A DNA stretch of 64,000 nt from Aspergillus flavus (taxonomy: Eukaryota; Ascomycota; Eurotiomycetes; Eurotiales; Aspergillaceae): the NCBI RefSeq assembly GCF_009017415.1, contig NC_092406.1, forward strand, positions 5,022,001-5,086,000, in the 5' to 3' direction. A model generated the notes under the pieces. That model was not told the DNA's origin. It made no database searches and was given only the letters and a program-made list of their open reading frames with translations. Made by a program: the position numbers and the translations under genes. Shown piece by piece: positions 33,485 through 44,498 of the stretch. Numbering within the stretch: the stretch's first letter is position 1; every line of letters begins with the position of its first letter.

Positions 33485-35723
33485 AACAAATCATCTAGTG
33501 TAGTCGGGCCTAGGTTAGCCTTCACATTCCAATATCTTACATGCGGATTCTGGGAAAGCTTTCTCCTTAGCACATCTAGGATAATTACCAAGTCTCTTCC
33601 CCACTTTTTGTTTGATTTTGCCGCCATGAATATGTTTTCAGTGATTTGGAGCTCGTTCTCTCGTCGGACGAAAATTGATCTCATAATATCCATTGGATAG
33701 CCTGGATTTTGAGCCGCTGCCAGAAGTATCTTTTCCGTAATTCTGATTTCTTGTCCTGCTCGGTCAAGTATAAAGCTCATAAGTTCACCGCTGTTTGTTT
33801 GATTTGCGGCTGCTTCTTCAAGCACTTTTTCAGTGATCGGAAGCTCGTTCCTTCTTTGGGTGAAAAGGAATTCCATCCACCGTAGAGCATCGTCTGACTT
33901 TACAATTTCAGCCATTGTATCTTCCGCAATCATAGCAAAGTCTCCTCTTCGTCGGGCTATATCCACCATGCTTCTCAGTATCGCCACGTCACTCGGCACG
34001 CTCCATGACATGGCAATGTTCATTATCGCTGTGAATATGGGTAAGTAAGCCTCCTCAGCTTTCGGGCCATAGAAGTCCAACGCTTGTGGAAAGTGTTCCA
34101 GCGCCTGTTCAAACTTCTCCGAATCAACCAATATTAGTCCAAGATTTTGTAATCTATGTAACTTAGGCAGTTCAACTGCTAACTCTCTCTTCGCACGTTC
34201 TGGTAATCGACGATCCATAAGCCATGCCCGATCTTTTTCATTTTCGAGTCTTCCGGAGAACCCTTGCCATTCCCAGACAAGCAGGAAATCCCTTGGGTAT
34301 AAGGCTACCGACTGTAGAAGGCCGTTCCACTCATCGATTTCCCCCCCATTCGCAGATTGTATCCCATGCATTGAGTAATCTGCACTGTGAGGAACGAAGC
34401 CAAGCGTAATAACGGCACAGTGATCACCACATGGCCTTATGAGTGTAGGCTTGGACGCTCCTTGCAAAACACAGACGATATCACCCTTTTTTATCAGCCC
34501 CGGCCATTTACAGAAGGTCCACATATCCCCATCTCCTCTCTCATCTCCACCTGTCAATTGCATGGTGACAAACGCATTGTGGCTATTATCCCACATATTG
34601 TCTTTGGATGAGTTCAGCTTCACCCTTATTACCACGCCAAGAACACAACCTTTACCCTTGATCACTGCAATATCTTCATCGTCCCATGTCTGTACACATG
34701 CCTGCTCACCAACATAAAACCTGATAAGTCGACAGGTTATATCCTTCCATGACACGGTATAGACAGGCAATATGGCCCCCGGACCATGATTATCGGAGCT
34801 CATGCCTAGTAGAGCATAAACCTTGTCCCGGCAATCAGTAGCTTCATGGTTGTTATACATGGTTGTCAAATCTGCTAATGAACGTATGTGAAGGGAAAGT
34901 TTATCAGGACCAGCAATCACGCGCTTATGTCGCAAGGTCGCATTCTTTATTAGAAATACCGCCATGCCGATCTGATCTCGCATGTTCGCATCGACAATGA
35001 GCGTTTTCAGTGCCGTTAGACCAGAAGCGAAGGCATGTCCGTCGATTTCAGCGGAATGACATGCTATCAGGATATGTCGCGCTGCAGCAATCTCTTGAAG
35101 TACCTGAAACTGTCAGGATCCCTCTTAACACTCTAAATTGCTTACTATCTTACCCAGACACGCCGAAACCACGACCGTTCAAGTAAAGCGAGAACCGCTT
35201 TTTCCTCGTCCATGCCTGTCCTACAGTAACCCTCTGCAGCCTTTTGTATTACCTCGAGGGCTCTACCGCCTTCATCGGAGGTCTTGTCATCATGGATGCT
35301 GGTAGCCTCCTCTTCAAGCCAAACGATTACACAGCTCGCTTTGGCAAATATCTCGGCCATAAACTGGACCTGGCTACCCCGCTCATCTAAATCAGTCTGA
35401 TTGATGCATACAGCATCTATCCATATCACGCGTTCGATAAAGCGATCTCGAAGATGTAATAACGCCGCATAGAGATTCGTTGTCACGGCTAAGCAGCCAT
35501 CATCGAGGAAAATAGAGTAAGGCTTTTCCGGGGAGCCCCATACATACGACAGGGCCTCGTACCGGTGGGTCCCTACCACATAGCTGTGGAGAGGATAGTC
35601 AAACAGTTGACATTGTATTGGAGCATGTTTATCCTGATGTGGCAGCAGTCGGAGTAAGCGGATATAGCCTTCCGGTAGAGGAGAATAAAGGTATATTGGT
35701 GGACTAGAGGGTACGAGCTCCAT
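33481..35723 (-). CDS. HET-domain protein with C-terminal helical repeats
   Basis: Two exons, 35723-35154 and 35103-33481, give 730 residues. The N-terminal heterokaryon-incompatibility (HET) domain, a TIR-like fold, has all its blocks: RYEALSYVWGSPE, RVIWIDAVCINQTDLDER, VQFMAEIFAKASCVIVWL, WFRRVWVLQEIAAA and ATDCRDKVYALLGM. The middle shows a possible TPR-like segment (LGLILVDSEKFEQALEHFPQ). The C-terminus carries about four units of roughly 31 residues with the core ITEKVLEEAAANQ, ITEKILLAAAQNP and ITENIFMAAKSN, each followed by RRxxE. Such repeats occur at the end of fungal NLR/ankyrin immune-type proteins. A role in non-self recognition or cell death is inferred from the HET domain. The TTG-initiated longer frame was rejected in favour of the first ATG. 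Confidence 0.9.
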
Positions 35724-37052
35724 ATTTTCAGAAGCGATATGTACAGTGAATGATCTTGTGAAGAAATATCTGGGAAACAGGTACAAATTCCAGCTGCTGG
35801 TGGGTAATTGATGTGTGAATCTCCATAAGCGCCGTCACCCCACCATCGGGTATTGGTCTGCATACGAGCTCTCAGCCTTGTGGGATTCACCTCATTTCAC
35901 CCCTCATCTTCTGTTTCCTGGGATATCAATCATGTTATTATTATTTGCTTGTTGAGTAGTATATCTCGGTGGATAGTCGGCGTGGTTCCATCCTGTCCAT
36001 ATACCTATTCCGGTGCCCTTCCGCAACTACACTGGATAGTCCTAGGTATGATTTGATGAGAACTTCCCAGATAATGCTTCATAACGATATGCAATATAAA
36101 AGAAATGTAGCTGGACGTGTGATCTTCCAGGATCAATCAATCAGAATTCCATCAACTAATTAGTGTCTAACAATTGGCTTCCTAGTTGTGCACTTGCTGG
36201 TGACGCAGAATCTCCACCGAGCGCCAAACTGTCATACCCGGTACATAGAAGAAAGATAATAAGTGGAAGTTATAGGATCACCAATTAAACGTACTGTGTA
36301 CGGTGCATCGCCCTTGTAACTACTACTCAACTGCGTTCGGGGCCGTCTGTCTCGTGATTATTGCTTGAAACCCTAATCCCGACAATAATGAACAGGCTTT
36401 CCTGCAAAAAGGCTATCCCCACCTACACCGTATGTGTCTTAGATCGCCTCGCACACCCCAATATAGTGTCTAAGCTGTATAGAAAGGAGATGAGTGCCAG
36501 TCGCGGTCGGCAAGCATTGTAGAGCTTCATGCCAAGAGCGTAGGGACTGGATGGAGCTGCTCCGGGGAATCAAGTAAGTGCGATGACAAAATCATACAAG
36601 CAGATAGGGCGTCATCAAGAGACAAAAAGGACATGATCGCCGAGGATCTTCAGACCAAAGACTCATTGGATACGGTTCAATATGCATATACTTGGATCCG
36701 AGCTCGGGTAGAGACCACGGTAGTTAAGCAAAGGCAGGACGGAAATATCTTTGGTCAAACCAGATTACTTCCTAAGACACGGGTAAAATCGCGGAAGGTG
36801 TTAGATCGGGGTATCATTGCATCAATAATGTCATGATGATCAGCAGCTGCAAGAGTTTCATGATTGACGTTGAAGATCATTGAATTCCAATCATACGATT
36901 TCCGATCATGCCACACTAAATCACATCACTGACTCTCCACAATTATAACCAGAGATATAAGAATACTCTCCCCAACCCCATTAAGAACTCTAATTTCCCC
37001 AAGATTTCCATTTCCACCGTGAACAAGTTTTACCCCATACGTACATCCAAAG
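35724..37052. other. intergenic region, no supported gene
   Basis: About 1.3 kb. Short frames at 35853-36163 and 36633-36836 have no domain. An AT-rich stretch precedes the small gene at 37053. Confidence 0.5.
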
Positions 37053-37474
37053 ATGGATACTTCCACCACCCCGTCCGCACCACAGCGCCCGCACTTCAAG
37101 CGGCCTGTTTACATTCCTCCTGTCAAGGGCAATATTGGTAAATGGTATATTTCACTTATTCCCTACTTCATTGATTTTAGGAAGAAGAAAAGGTACTAAC
37201 AAACCATGAATCCAGGTACCTCCCAACCATGGGAATGATAGCCCTCGGTAAACCTCTCCTCTCTTGACCTCCATAAACCCTCCCAACACATCACTCTAAT
37301 AATATGGTCATCGCAGGCTTCGGCGTCTACAATTACTACAACGCCCCCACTCCCGCCTACGACCCCGAGGAAGCAGAACGTCTCCGCCGCAACAAAGCCT
37401 TGATGGATGCATACGGAGACAAAGAGACCTTACAAGATATCGAGCGCGCGTTCGCTCTCTACGAGATTCAGTAA
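37053..37474 (+). CDS. Small single-pass membrane protein, function unknown
   Basis: Three exons, 37053-37144, 37216-37247 and 37317-37474, give 93 residues. All splice sites fit (intron 1 has a perfect TACTAAC branch point) and phases agree. The N-terminus is Pro-rich and basic (HFKRPVYIPPVKGNIGKW), then one hydrophobic helix (YLPTMGMIALGFGVYNYY), then a charged amphipathic tail (EEAERLRRNKALMDAYGD and TLQDIERAFALYEIQ). The build resembles small accessory subunits of mitochondrial inner-membrane complexes, but I do not recognise a specific family. The short second exon (32 nt) and consensus splicing argue for a real, conserved gene. Confidence 0.75.
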
Positions 37475-38001
37475 TCTCTGACTGTCTCGACGAATGATCA
37501 TGATCTCGGACTGGTTCTGATAGGATAGGATACTGCATTTGTGGAGTTTGGGTGCTTGGATTGTAGCGATGATTTTGGTTTATTTATGTTATTATTTTAT
37601 TTAACGTGAGATCTGGGATCTTGGCTGTATGCTGGCATATGAGTTAATTATATTTTTTTTTTATCTGATATGGTCTTGTGTGCTCCTAAGTGAATGAAGT
37701 AGTGTTGTCAGTCTTGGTGCTGTGATCTGTCGAATCGACAGCTTGGTAACCTTTGCTTTGTACTGCTGCAACCCTCAGGCCATTGGTTATGCTGGTCTCG
37801 TAATACATTAGGTCAGGGTACCCTTAGACTCTTCTGATTGGATAGTATTACAGCTTTGCTGTGGCTGTTCGGAGTTTATTCGTCGCCTGGTCATGCAACG
37901 TCGCAACAAGAACAAGACATCCCTCATGCACAGGTAACAAATACCACTCTACTATTTATCCAGGACATTAAGTAGTAAACTGCATCTCCGGACAAAGCTA
38001 G
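37475..38001. other. convergent intergenic region
   Basis: 3' flanks of the small membrane protein and of the permease at 38002-40530. A poly-T run lies near 37653-37662. No gene is seen. Confidence 0.5.
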
Positions 38002-40530
38002 CTAGGTCTCAACCCTAGGCCCCGTGAAATTCCTCCGTCCATCCACAATCCACTGCACAACCGACACCAGGACGATAATCCCGAATGCAACGATACAGTA
38101 ATCTACATCTGTCAGCATACACACTAGATAGAACTAGAGAATTCCCTGGATATACATACTCATGCTACTCCCCGTCACCGGCCGAGAAGGAGGGAACAGA
38201 AACAAGACAGTCGTCAGAACGATATAAGCCAGGGAGATCTACGATACACACACCATTAGTTGACACCATATCTATCACTCAGACCGGAATAGAAGCTATG
38301 ACAACTTACAATATCAATTACCCATCCGATAGCATTCGGGATCTGGAACTTCCGATCGGGTAATGTTTTCCGTCCGCGGAGGCAGTTGACAGCGATCGGC
38401 ATGGCGTAGGATAGATCCAGTGCTACGACGGAGGATGAGACGATGGCGTTGAAGGCACTTTCTTGTTAGTTGGGTATTCTATTGTTGATGTTGTAGATAG
38501 AACCTACCTTGAAGACCCAAGGAAGATCAGACCGAATATTATAACGACTAATGTGGTCAATGCCAGTGCATTCAGAGGTAGTCCGAGTCTCTGGTGGACA
38601 TGGGCGAAGAATCGCGATGCGGGGAGACCACCGTCCCTTGCTTAAGTTAGTAGGTCTTCCTTTTCAAAGAACCAGTATATGTGACTCACCGAGCGAATGC
38701 AAAAATCATCCGACTACTCGTCGTCATCACGCTGAGTGTGGCGAAGACCAGACAAACGAGAGGTAACCTATCTCGTTAGTTCATACTGTCGATTCAAATG
38801 GTACAAAGTAAACATACATGAGCAGACATATCGCGCCGGCAGTATTTTGGGTCGCGTGGAGAAGAATCTGCAGCAGAGGCCCTGCTTTTGAGCTCACCAC
38901 GTCGGTGATGTCGCCTGCGACGAAGAGCAGGACGATCAGAAAGACGGAGCCGGTGAAGGTACCAATTCCGACACAGGTTAACATGACTTTGGGTCCTTTG
39001 ACGGATGGATTCGGGATTTCTGTGTTTCAATGAGGGTTAGTCTGGTCTCGTGATGTGTGTCGGATTTGCTGACCTTCGATCATGTGGACCACAGCATCCT
39101 GGAATGATTAGCATTATGATGGATTACCAGTTAGATTCGACATACGAATGCAGTGACACCCAATCCTCCTTGTAGGAGCTAAAGAATTAGTATGTTTCGT
39201 TCTCAAATGAGTCTGGATGGAGACAAACCCCCAGTAACCATGCCACGCCATCAGGCCCTATTAATCATTAGCGACATTCTGTCTCTCAGGTGTTGCAAAC
39301 TCACAGCCAGTTTGGTTCACAAAGTCGCAGAATACGAAGCTATCTCATTAGCTAATGCATCTCAGTCTGAGAGGATACTCACTAGGCAGAGTTATAGTCT
39401 GGAGAAGCGCACGCCAGCACAGTGATAGAAACCAGAACAAAGCCGCCAATCGACCAAGTAACTACCACATTTAGAACCGAGCGCATACAGTTTCAGGGCA
39501 TACATACAAGCGCCACGGTAGATGAGTGGTAGCACAGAATTCATGAACGCGTTAATCACGAACGCGCCCAATGTGATACCCACGTAGATAAGAAACTGCT
39601 GCCATCGCTGCCATTCAAAGTCCTAGCCACATTCAGTGTGAAATATGTAACAAAGAAAAGGAAACCTACCGGATATACCGCGGAGACTACTCCCGCAATC
39701 AACTGGCTTGAAAGAAGGGAGTTGGTGGCCACCAGCGCAACCTATAGAGTCAACTTCGCTCCTAGCCTGATTTCCACCGGGGCACTTACCCAACCCGCGA
39801 CATTAACCCAGCCGGTAATCCAAGACAAGATCGGAACCCATTGCGGCCAAGATACTGTCTTGTTTAGCATGCGGAAACCTAATGCATTGGGCCAACATAC
39901 CAACTGACGACATTAGTGAGACGATCGTATGCAAGGGATAGACTACTTACCAGCTACCCAATGATATTGTCCACCCGCCCTACAGATACACTCGCAGGTA
40001 AGCCCCCGGTTCTCCCTCGTATTTCTTCGTTTGTTCTTTTTGCTTCTTTGATTGCCAAGAAACTCACGTTGGGAATGCCGAGAGAAATTCAGCCAGGGAT
40101 GCTGCGATGCACAGATTGCAAGTGCCAGCTGTTACCAGACCTACAACCGTAAGCGATATTCGACAGTGTTGGATTGAGATACTCACCCCAAATTACACTA
40201 GTACTACCACCCGATGTCAAACTTATGGATAAACTCGCAGAGAGGGCCGTCCAAGACTATAGTTCGTTAGTGAGGACTTAATCCGGGTGGCTTTAACATT
40301 TACATTAAGCACCGCGAAAGCCAAACCAAGCATAGAACTAAACACGAATCAGCATTTTAGCCGATAAGCCAGATCCTTGGGTCAGCTTACAGGGTGGAAA
40401 AGTTCCGATGCAATTCCGGCTTATGGCCCATACGAGCCAGCTGCGCATCGTCTTCCGGTACGTATTCAACCTTTGATTCCTCCATGGCGGTCGATGAAAG
40501 TATGTTTGGGAGAAAGTGTGGTGGATCCAT
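38002..40530 (-). CDS. Amino acid/GABA-type permease (APC family), intron-rich
   Basis: This plasma-membrane permease is spread over more than ten short exons. Blocks in order: an acidic N-terminus ending DDAQLARMGHKPELHRNFST, SMLGLAFAVLN, SASLSISLTSGGSTSVIWG, AGTCNLCIAASLAEFLSAFP, AGGQYHWVA, and WVPILSWITGWVNVAGW. Next are LGVTAFDAVVHMIEEIPNPS, KVMLTCVGIGTFTGSVFLIV and GAICLLM, then the late block SSRMIFAFARDGGLP, and a C-terminus PVTGSSMNYCIVAFGI with a short charged tail. The organisation matches fungal GABA/polyamine/choline permeases of the APC superfamily. I fixed only some of the exon ends. The start may be the ATG at 40530 or the one at 40485. Divergent from the amine oxidase at 41157. 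Confidence 0.88.
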
Positions 40531-41156
40531 ACTTGCAGAATTGACAGTATTAATATCTAATTATTGTTCCTTGGTTTATTGAGAAGCCAAGATGGAAACG
40601 GAATGTCCAACCTCGGATGCGGGGAAGTTAAGCTAGGGCTTGCCGACTTGATTGATTTAATTTGGTCCTGATAAAGGACGAGTCATCTCGCTGCAGCAAT
40701 GTATCTGATTTGCCAGCTAGCACTTAAGGTGGGCCCCATCCAAGGGGCTATGGATCAAAGCAAAGAGTTAGCTCTTATTAAACTAATTAACCCACTATTT
40801 AAGCATCCTAACTGGCCACGCCAAATGCTTATCAACCCTCCCACATGACAAGAGGTTCGATCCGCCTGGACTTACCCATCTCGTGCTAAACTTCCTGACC
40901 ACCAGCCCAAACGTCTACTAACTAGTCCGATTAGCATGCCAAGACTGTCCTGCTGATCACTGGCCGCTGCAAATCGCCTCACTGGCGATCTGGTGAGCTG
41001 GTGCAGAGATAACCCATTGTACCAGTCACTGAACGCCAAGCGAAGGTCATGTACCAGATATGACTTGCCCAGTGCAGCCCAGTAGTGAATACAAAAGCTC
41101 TGCGTAGCGCTCCTGTATTCCGTTTAGAACCAAACATCGTGTAAGCTTTAGACAAG
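40531..41156. promoter_or_regulatory. shared divergent promoter of permease and amine oxidase
   Basis: The 626 bp between the two start codons must carry both promoters. A TTAAACTAATTAACCC-like AT patch lies near 40779. I did not identify GATA-factor clusters with confidence. Confidence 0.5.
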
Positions 41157-43114
41157 ATGCATTTCACGTTTTCAGTATGTTCGAGTCTCTTACTGGTCAC
41201 CGGAACCATAAAGTCGGCCTTCGCTCATGTCGCACAACCTCCACCCGGGGAAAGGATATGCACGGAAACCACAGTGGCGATCTTGTAAGATAATAATAAC
41301 CTTTTTGTGGTGTCGCAGGGGTCTAACGTAACCCAGAGGAGGCGGGATGGCCGGTATCACGGCAGCAGTAAGTGGTATCATCGAGGCTGTCAAGCCCCAG
41401 AAAGGAAAAATAGGATAATTATTCATGGATTTATGTGACTAGCAAGCTTTGTCAAACGCATCGATTCACGACTTTCTCATTCTCGAGTATCGAAATACTA
41501 TTGGCGGGCGCGTATGGAGTACGGACTTTGGTCAGGACAAGAATGGGAAGCCCTACGTGATAGAATTTGGTGCGAATTGGGTATGACTCCATACATACAG
41601 TCTATCAGAAGCTAGAAGATAGGCTTGCTAAGCTATAAGCGCAGTTACATGGAGTTGGGACAAGTAGGGCAGGTAAGCGCCCATAATCTATGTGTTTGGT
41701 CTTTACTAACTTCAGGAAGAAAACCCACTCGTAACACTAGTACGGGACAGCATTTCTCCTCGCTTTCAATATATAACTGACAGAATCCTATCTTGACAGG
41801 CCAATAAGCACGGACTCAAAAACACACCGGACAATTTCAGCTCCGTCCTGACATATGACGAGACCGGCTACAATGACTACCAAGATCTGTTAAACACTTT
41901 CAGCGACGTGAAAGATGTGGCCTACAGAGACGCGGGACAGATGTTATTAGACAATATTCAAGATAATAATGCGCGTACAGGATTTGCCATGGCGGGCTGG
42001 AATCCCCCACGGAACGATATGAAGGCACAAGCAGTGGAATGGTGGAATTGGGGTACGAAGCGCATGGGAGGACAAGACTTCGCAGCAAACCCTGACTAAC
42101 CAATAATTGACAGACTGCGAATGCGCAGCCAGCCCCGACGCCAGCTCATTCATTTTCGGAGTAGCCGCCGAGAATCTCACGTTCAACCAGTTTGGTGAAA
42201 ATAACCACATGGTCGTGGATCCTCGCGGATATAGTACCATCATCGAACGCGAGGCGTCGACCTTCCTCCATAAAGAGGTCCAAGACCGTCGGCTCTGGCT
42301 CAACACCCAAGTGACCGGTATTGAATACTCTAAAAAAGGTGTCAAAATCACCAACAGCGATGGCAGCTGTGTCAGCGCAGCATATGCCATTTGCACGTTT
42401 TCTCTAGGCGTACTGCAGAACGACGTCGTACAGTTCCACCCGGCTTTGCCCAAATGGAAACAAACTGCTATTCAGAAATTCAGCATGGGGACATACACCA
42501 AGATCTTTCTGCAGTTTGATGAGGCATTCTGGCCGACCGATACGCAATTTTTCTTATATGCGTCGCCTACCACACGCGGGTACTACCCGATATTCCAATC
42601 GCTTTCGAAAGACGGCTTCATGCCTGAGTCTAACATCCTGTTCGTTACTGTCGTAGAAGAGCAGGCATATCGAGTAGAGAGACAGTCCAACGAGCAAACC
42701 AAAGACGAAGTTCTCGCTGTCCTCCGCGAGATGTTTCCCGATAAACAAATACCCGAGCCCACCGCATTCATATATCCTCGATGGAACAACGAGCCATGGG
42801 CGTACGGCAGCTACTCCAACTGGCCCGTGGGAACCACGTTAGAAATGCACCAGAATCTACGCGCCAACGTAGACCGGCTGTGGTTCGCCGGAGAGGCAAC
42901 CAGCGCACCTTATTTCGGATTTTTGCACGGTGCGTGGTTTGAGGGCCTCGAGGCGGGCGAGCAAATCGCTGCGATGTTGCAGGATAAATGCTCGAATACT
43001 CATGACGAAGCTATCTGCGGAGATCGCACCCATTATGATGTGTTGCATGGCACGACGCCAATAGATGCGTATACCATCATCAATGGGTGGTCGGTTAACA
43101 GTACAGATCTATAA
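41157..43114 (+). CDS. Secreted flavin-containing amine oxidase (polyamine/monoamine oxidase type)
   Basis: Seven exons, 41157-41284, 41337-41367, 41443-41580, 41645-41672, 41720-41739, 41800-42052 and 42114-43114, give 532 residues with consistent phase. A likely signal peptide (FSVCSSLLLVTGTIKSAFA) is followed by the FAD dinucleotide motif VAILGGGMAGITAA, split by intron 1. Then come LEYRNTIGGRVWS and FGANWLHGVGTSRAENPL. The C-terminal FAD-contact region is RLWFAGEATSAPYFGFLHGA with GLEAGEQIA. Substrate-domain blocks include YPRWNNEPWAYGSYSNWPVG. These flavoenzymes oxidise primary or secondary amines to aldehyde, ammonia and H2O2. Intron 4 uses the second of two adjacent AGs. Paired with the divergent permease it suggests extracellular amine use. 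Confidence 0.92.
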
Positions 43115-43325
43115 TCAGGGCTGGACCCATACCTACATGACGTGATAAAGCATGGTAAGGCTATAATTTGTTGTTCAATAACTGGTTTATTCAAATAAAG
43201 ACAGGTTGTGTCCAGAATAATAAGATAAACATTGGTAATGTCATTAGGCTAGTCCAGGAACTTCACATACCATTTATAACGCTTAATATATTATTTATAT
43301 TTGGAAGCTCTTCATCACAGCAACT

Positions 43326-43397
43326 GGGCGGCTGGCCTAATGGTAAGGCGCTAGATTTCGGCTCTAGAGATTGCAGGTTCGATCCCTGCGTCGCTCG
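43326..43397 (+). tRNA. tRNA-Arg (anticodon TCG)
   Basis: A full cloverleaf folds. Acceptor GGGCGGC pairs with GTCGCTC (two G-T pairs). The D arm is GCCT-AATGGTA-AGGC. The anticodon stem CTAGA/TCTAG encloses the loop TTTCGGC, anticodon TCG. The variable loop is AGATT. The T arm is GCAGG-TTCGATC-CCTGC, and the discriminator is G. Internal promoters are TGGCCTAATGG (A box) and GGTTCGATCCC (B box). No intron and no encoded CCA, as expected in a eukaryote. It decodes CGA codons. Confidence 0.93.
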
Positions 43398-43403
43398 GCT
43401 TTC

Positions 43404-43412
43404 CTTTTTTCT
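43404..43412 (+). terminator. Pol III T-run terminator of tRNA-Arg
   Basis: A run of six T's a few bases after the tRNA 3' end serves as the RNA polymerase III stop. Confidence 0.7.
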
Positions 43413-44498
43413 TCCACCATCTTTTTGTTTCTTTTGCTTTCACCACTTTTTCTTATATTTTTCTTGCAATCTGCTTCTTGCTCCTTCTTTTTTATCAATT
43501 TCTCTTTTTTCTATTTCTTCTTGTACCTTAACTTTCAGTAGATGGCTCAATATAAAGCACTCCTCCTCGTCGGTTCAGAACTCATCGATACCTTCTAACT
43601 CCGCGGTCGGATAATATATATCGCAACAGTATATTTTGGTTCATAGATTGCAATTACTACCCAACTTTCTTTTCTTAAACATCTCCTGTCTCTTCATCGT
43701 CTTGCTTTACAATTTGTTATTTCCACCTCGGTTCCCCTTCTTTATTTACAATTTTTTTTTTTAAATAATTAATTTCCATCCCTCATGCTTGTCTCTCCAT
43801 TTAATTTAGGATTCAAAATCTAGGTTCATATTGGTACTGTGTAACTTACCGCCTTACATCCGGTTTACCCCTCTGGGACTAGACCCAAGAACTGCCGGCA
43901 ACCACTAAGTTATCTGAGTGCAGAAGGCGGTAAGGAAGCGTCTTCGACGTATACATCTGAACTTGTCGACAATCTTGCAGCAAGATAAAGATGATAACAA
44001 TCATTATTAATGGTTTGGATATGCTGTAGTGTCATTATACATACCGTAGCTGCGTCTGTCCGAGAGAAGCTAAGTTAGTGGTCGGCTTGGTGCCACCGTC
44101 CTTGCCATGCATCATCCTCGTTTGTAGCATCATTGTTATTCAATGTTTAAGCGATGGCTGTTAAGCTGGTACAATGACATTTGATAAATGGGAGGTTTCT
44201 ACAGACATATCCTGACATACTAGACATTGATGCCCCGATACATGGCAGGACCTTTACAGACACTAAACCTGACAATCAGTATCTGTCGCTACCAGTCGAC
44301 CAAAACCATATGGCTGCTGAGTCGCGCCTTGGACATTTTATCCCTGATAGTATCCATCCATTCATACATAATTACATTAACCTCATAGCACACATATACA
44401 GACATATACATAAACTCATATAAATTACTACCACCCATACAACCCCTACAACCCCCCTCCCACAGCAACACAGCAACACCCAAGAAAAAAAAGGCTCA
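43413..44498. other. intergenic region, pyrimidine-rich, no gene
   Basis: The first 350 bp are T/C-rich (poly-T near 43752-43761). The remainder shows no domain or repeat. Confidence 0.5.

Noticed and set aside
43404..43520. T/C-rich tract after the tRNA as a possible transposon insertion target
   Set aside because: tRNA flanks can attract retroelements, but no LTR or target-site duplication is visible.
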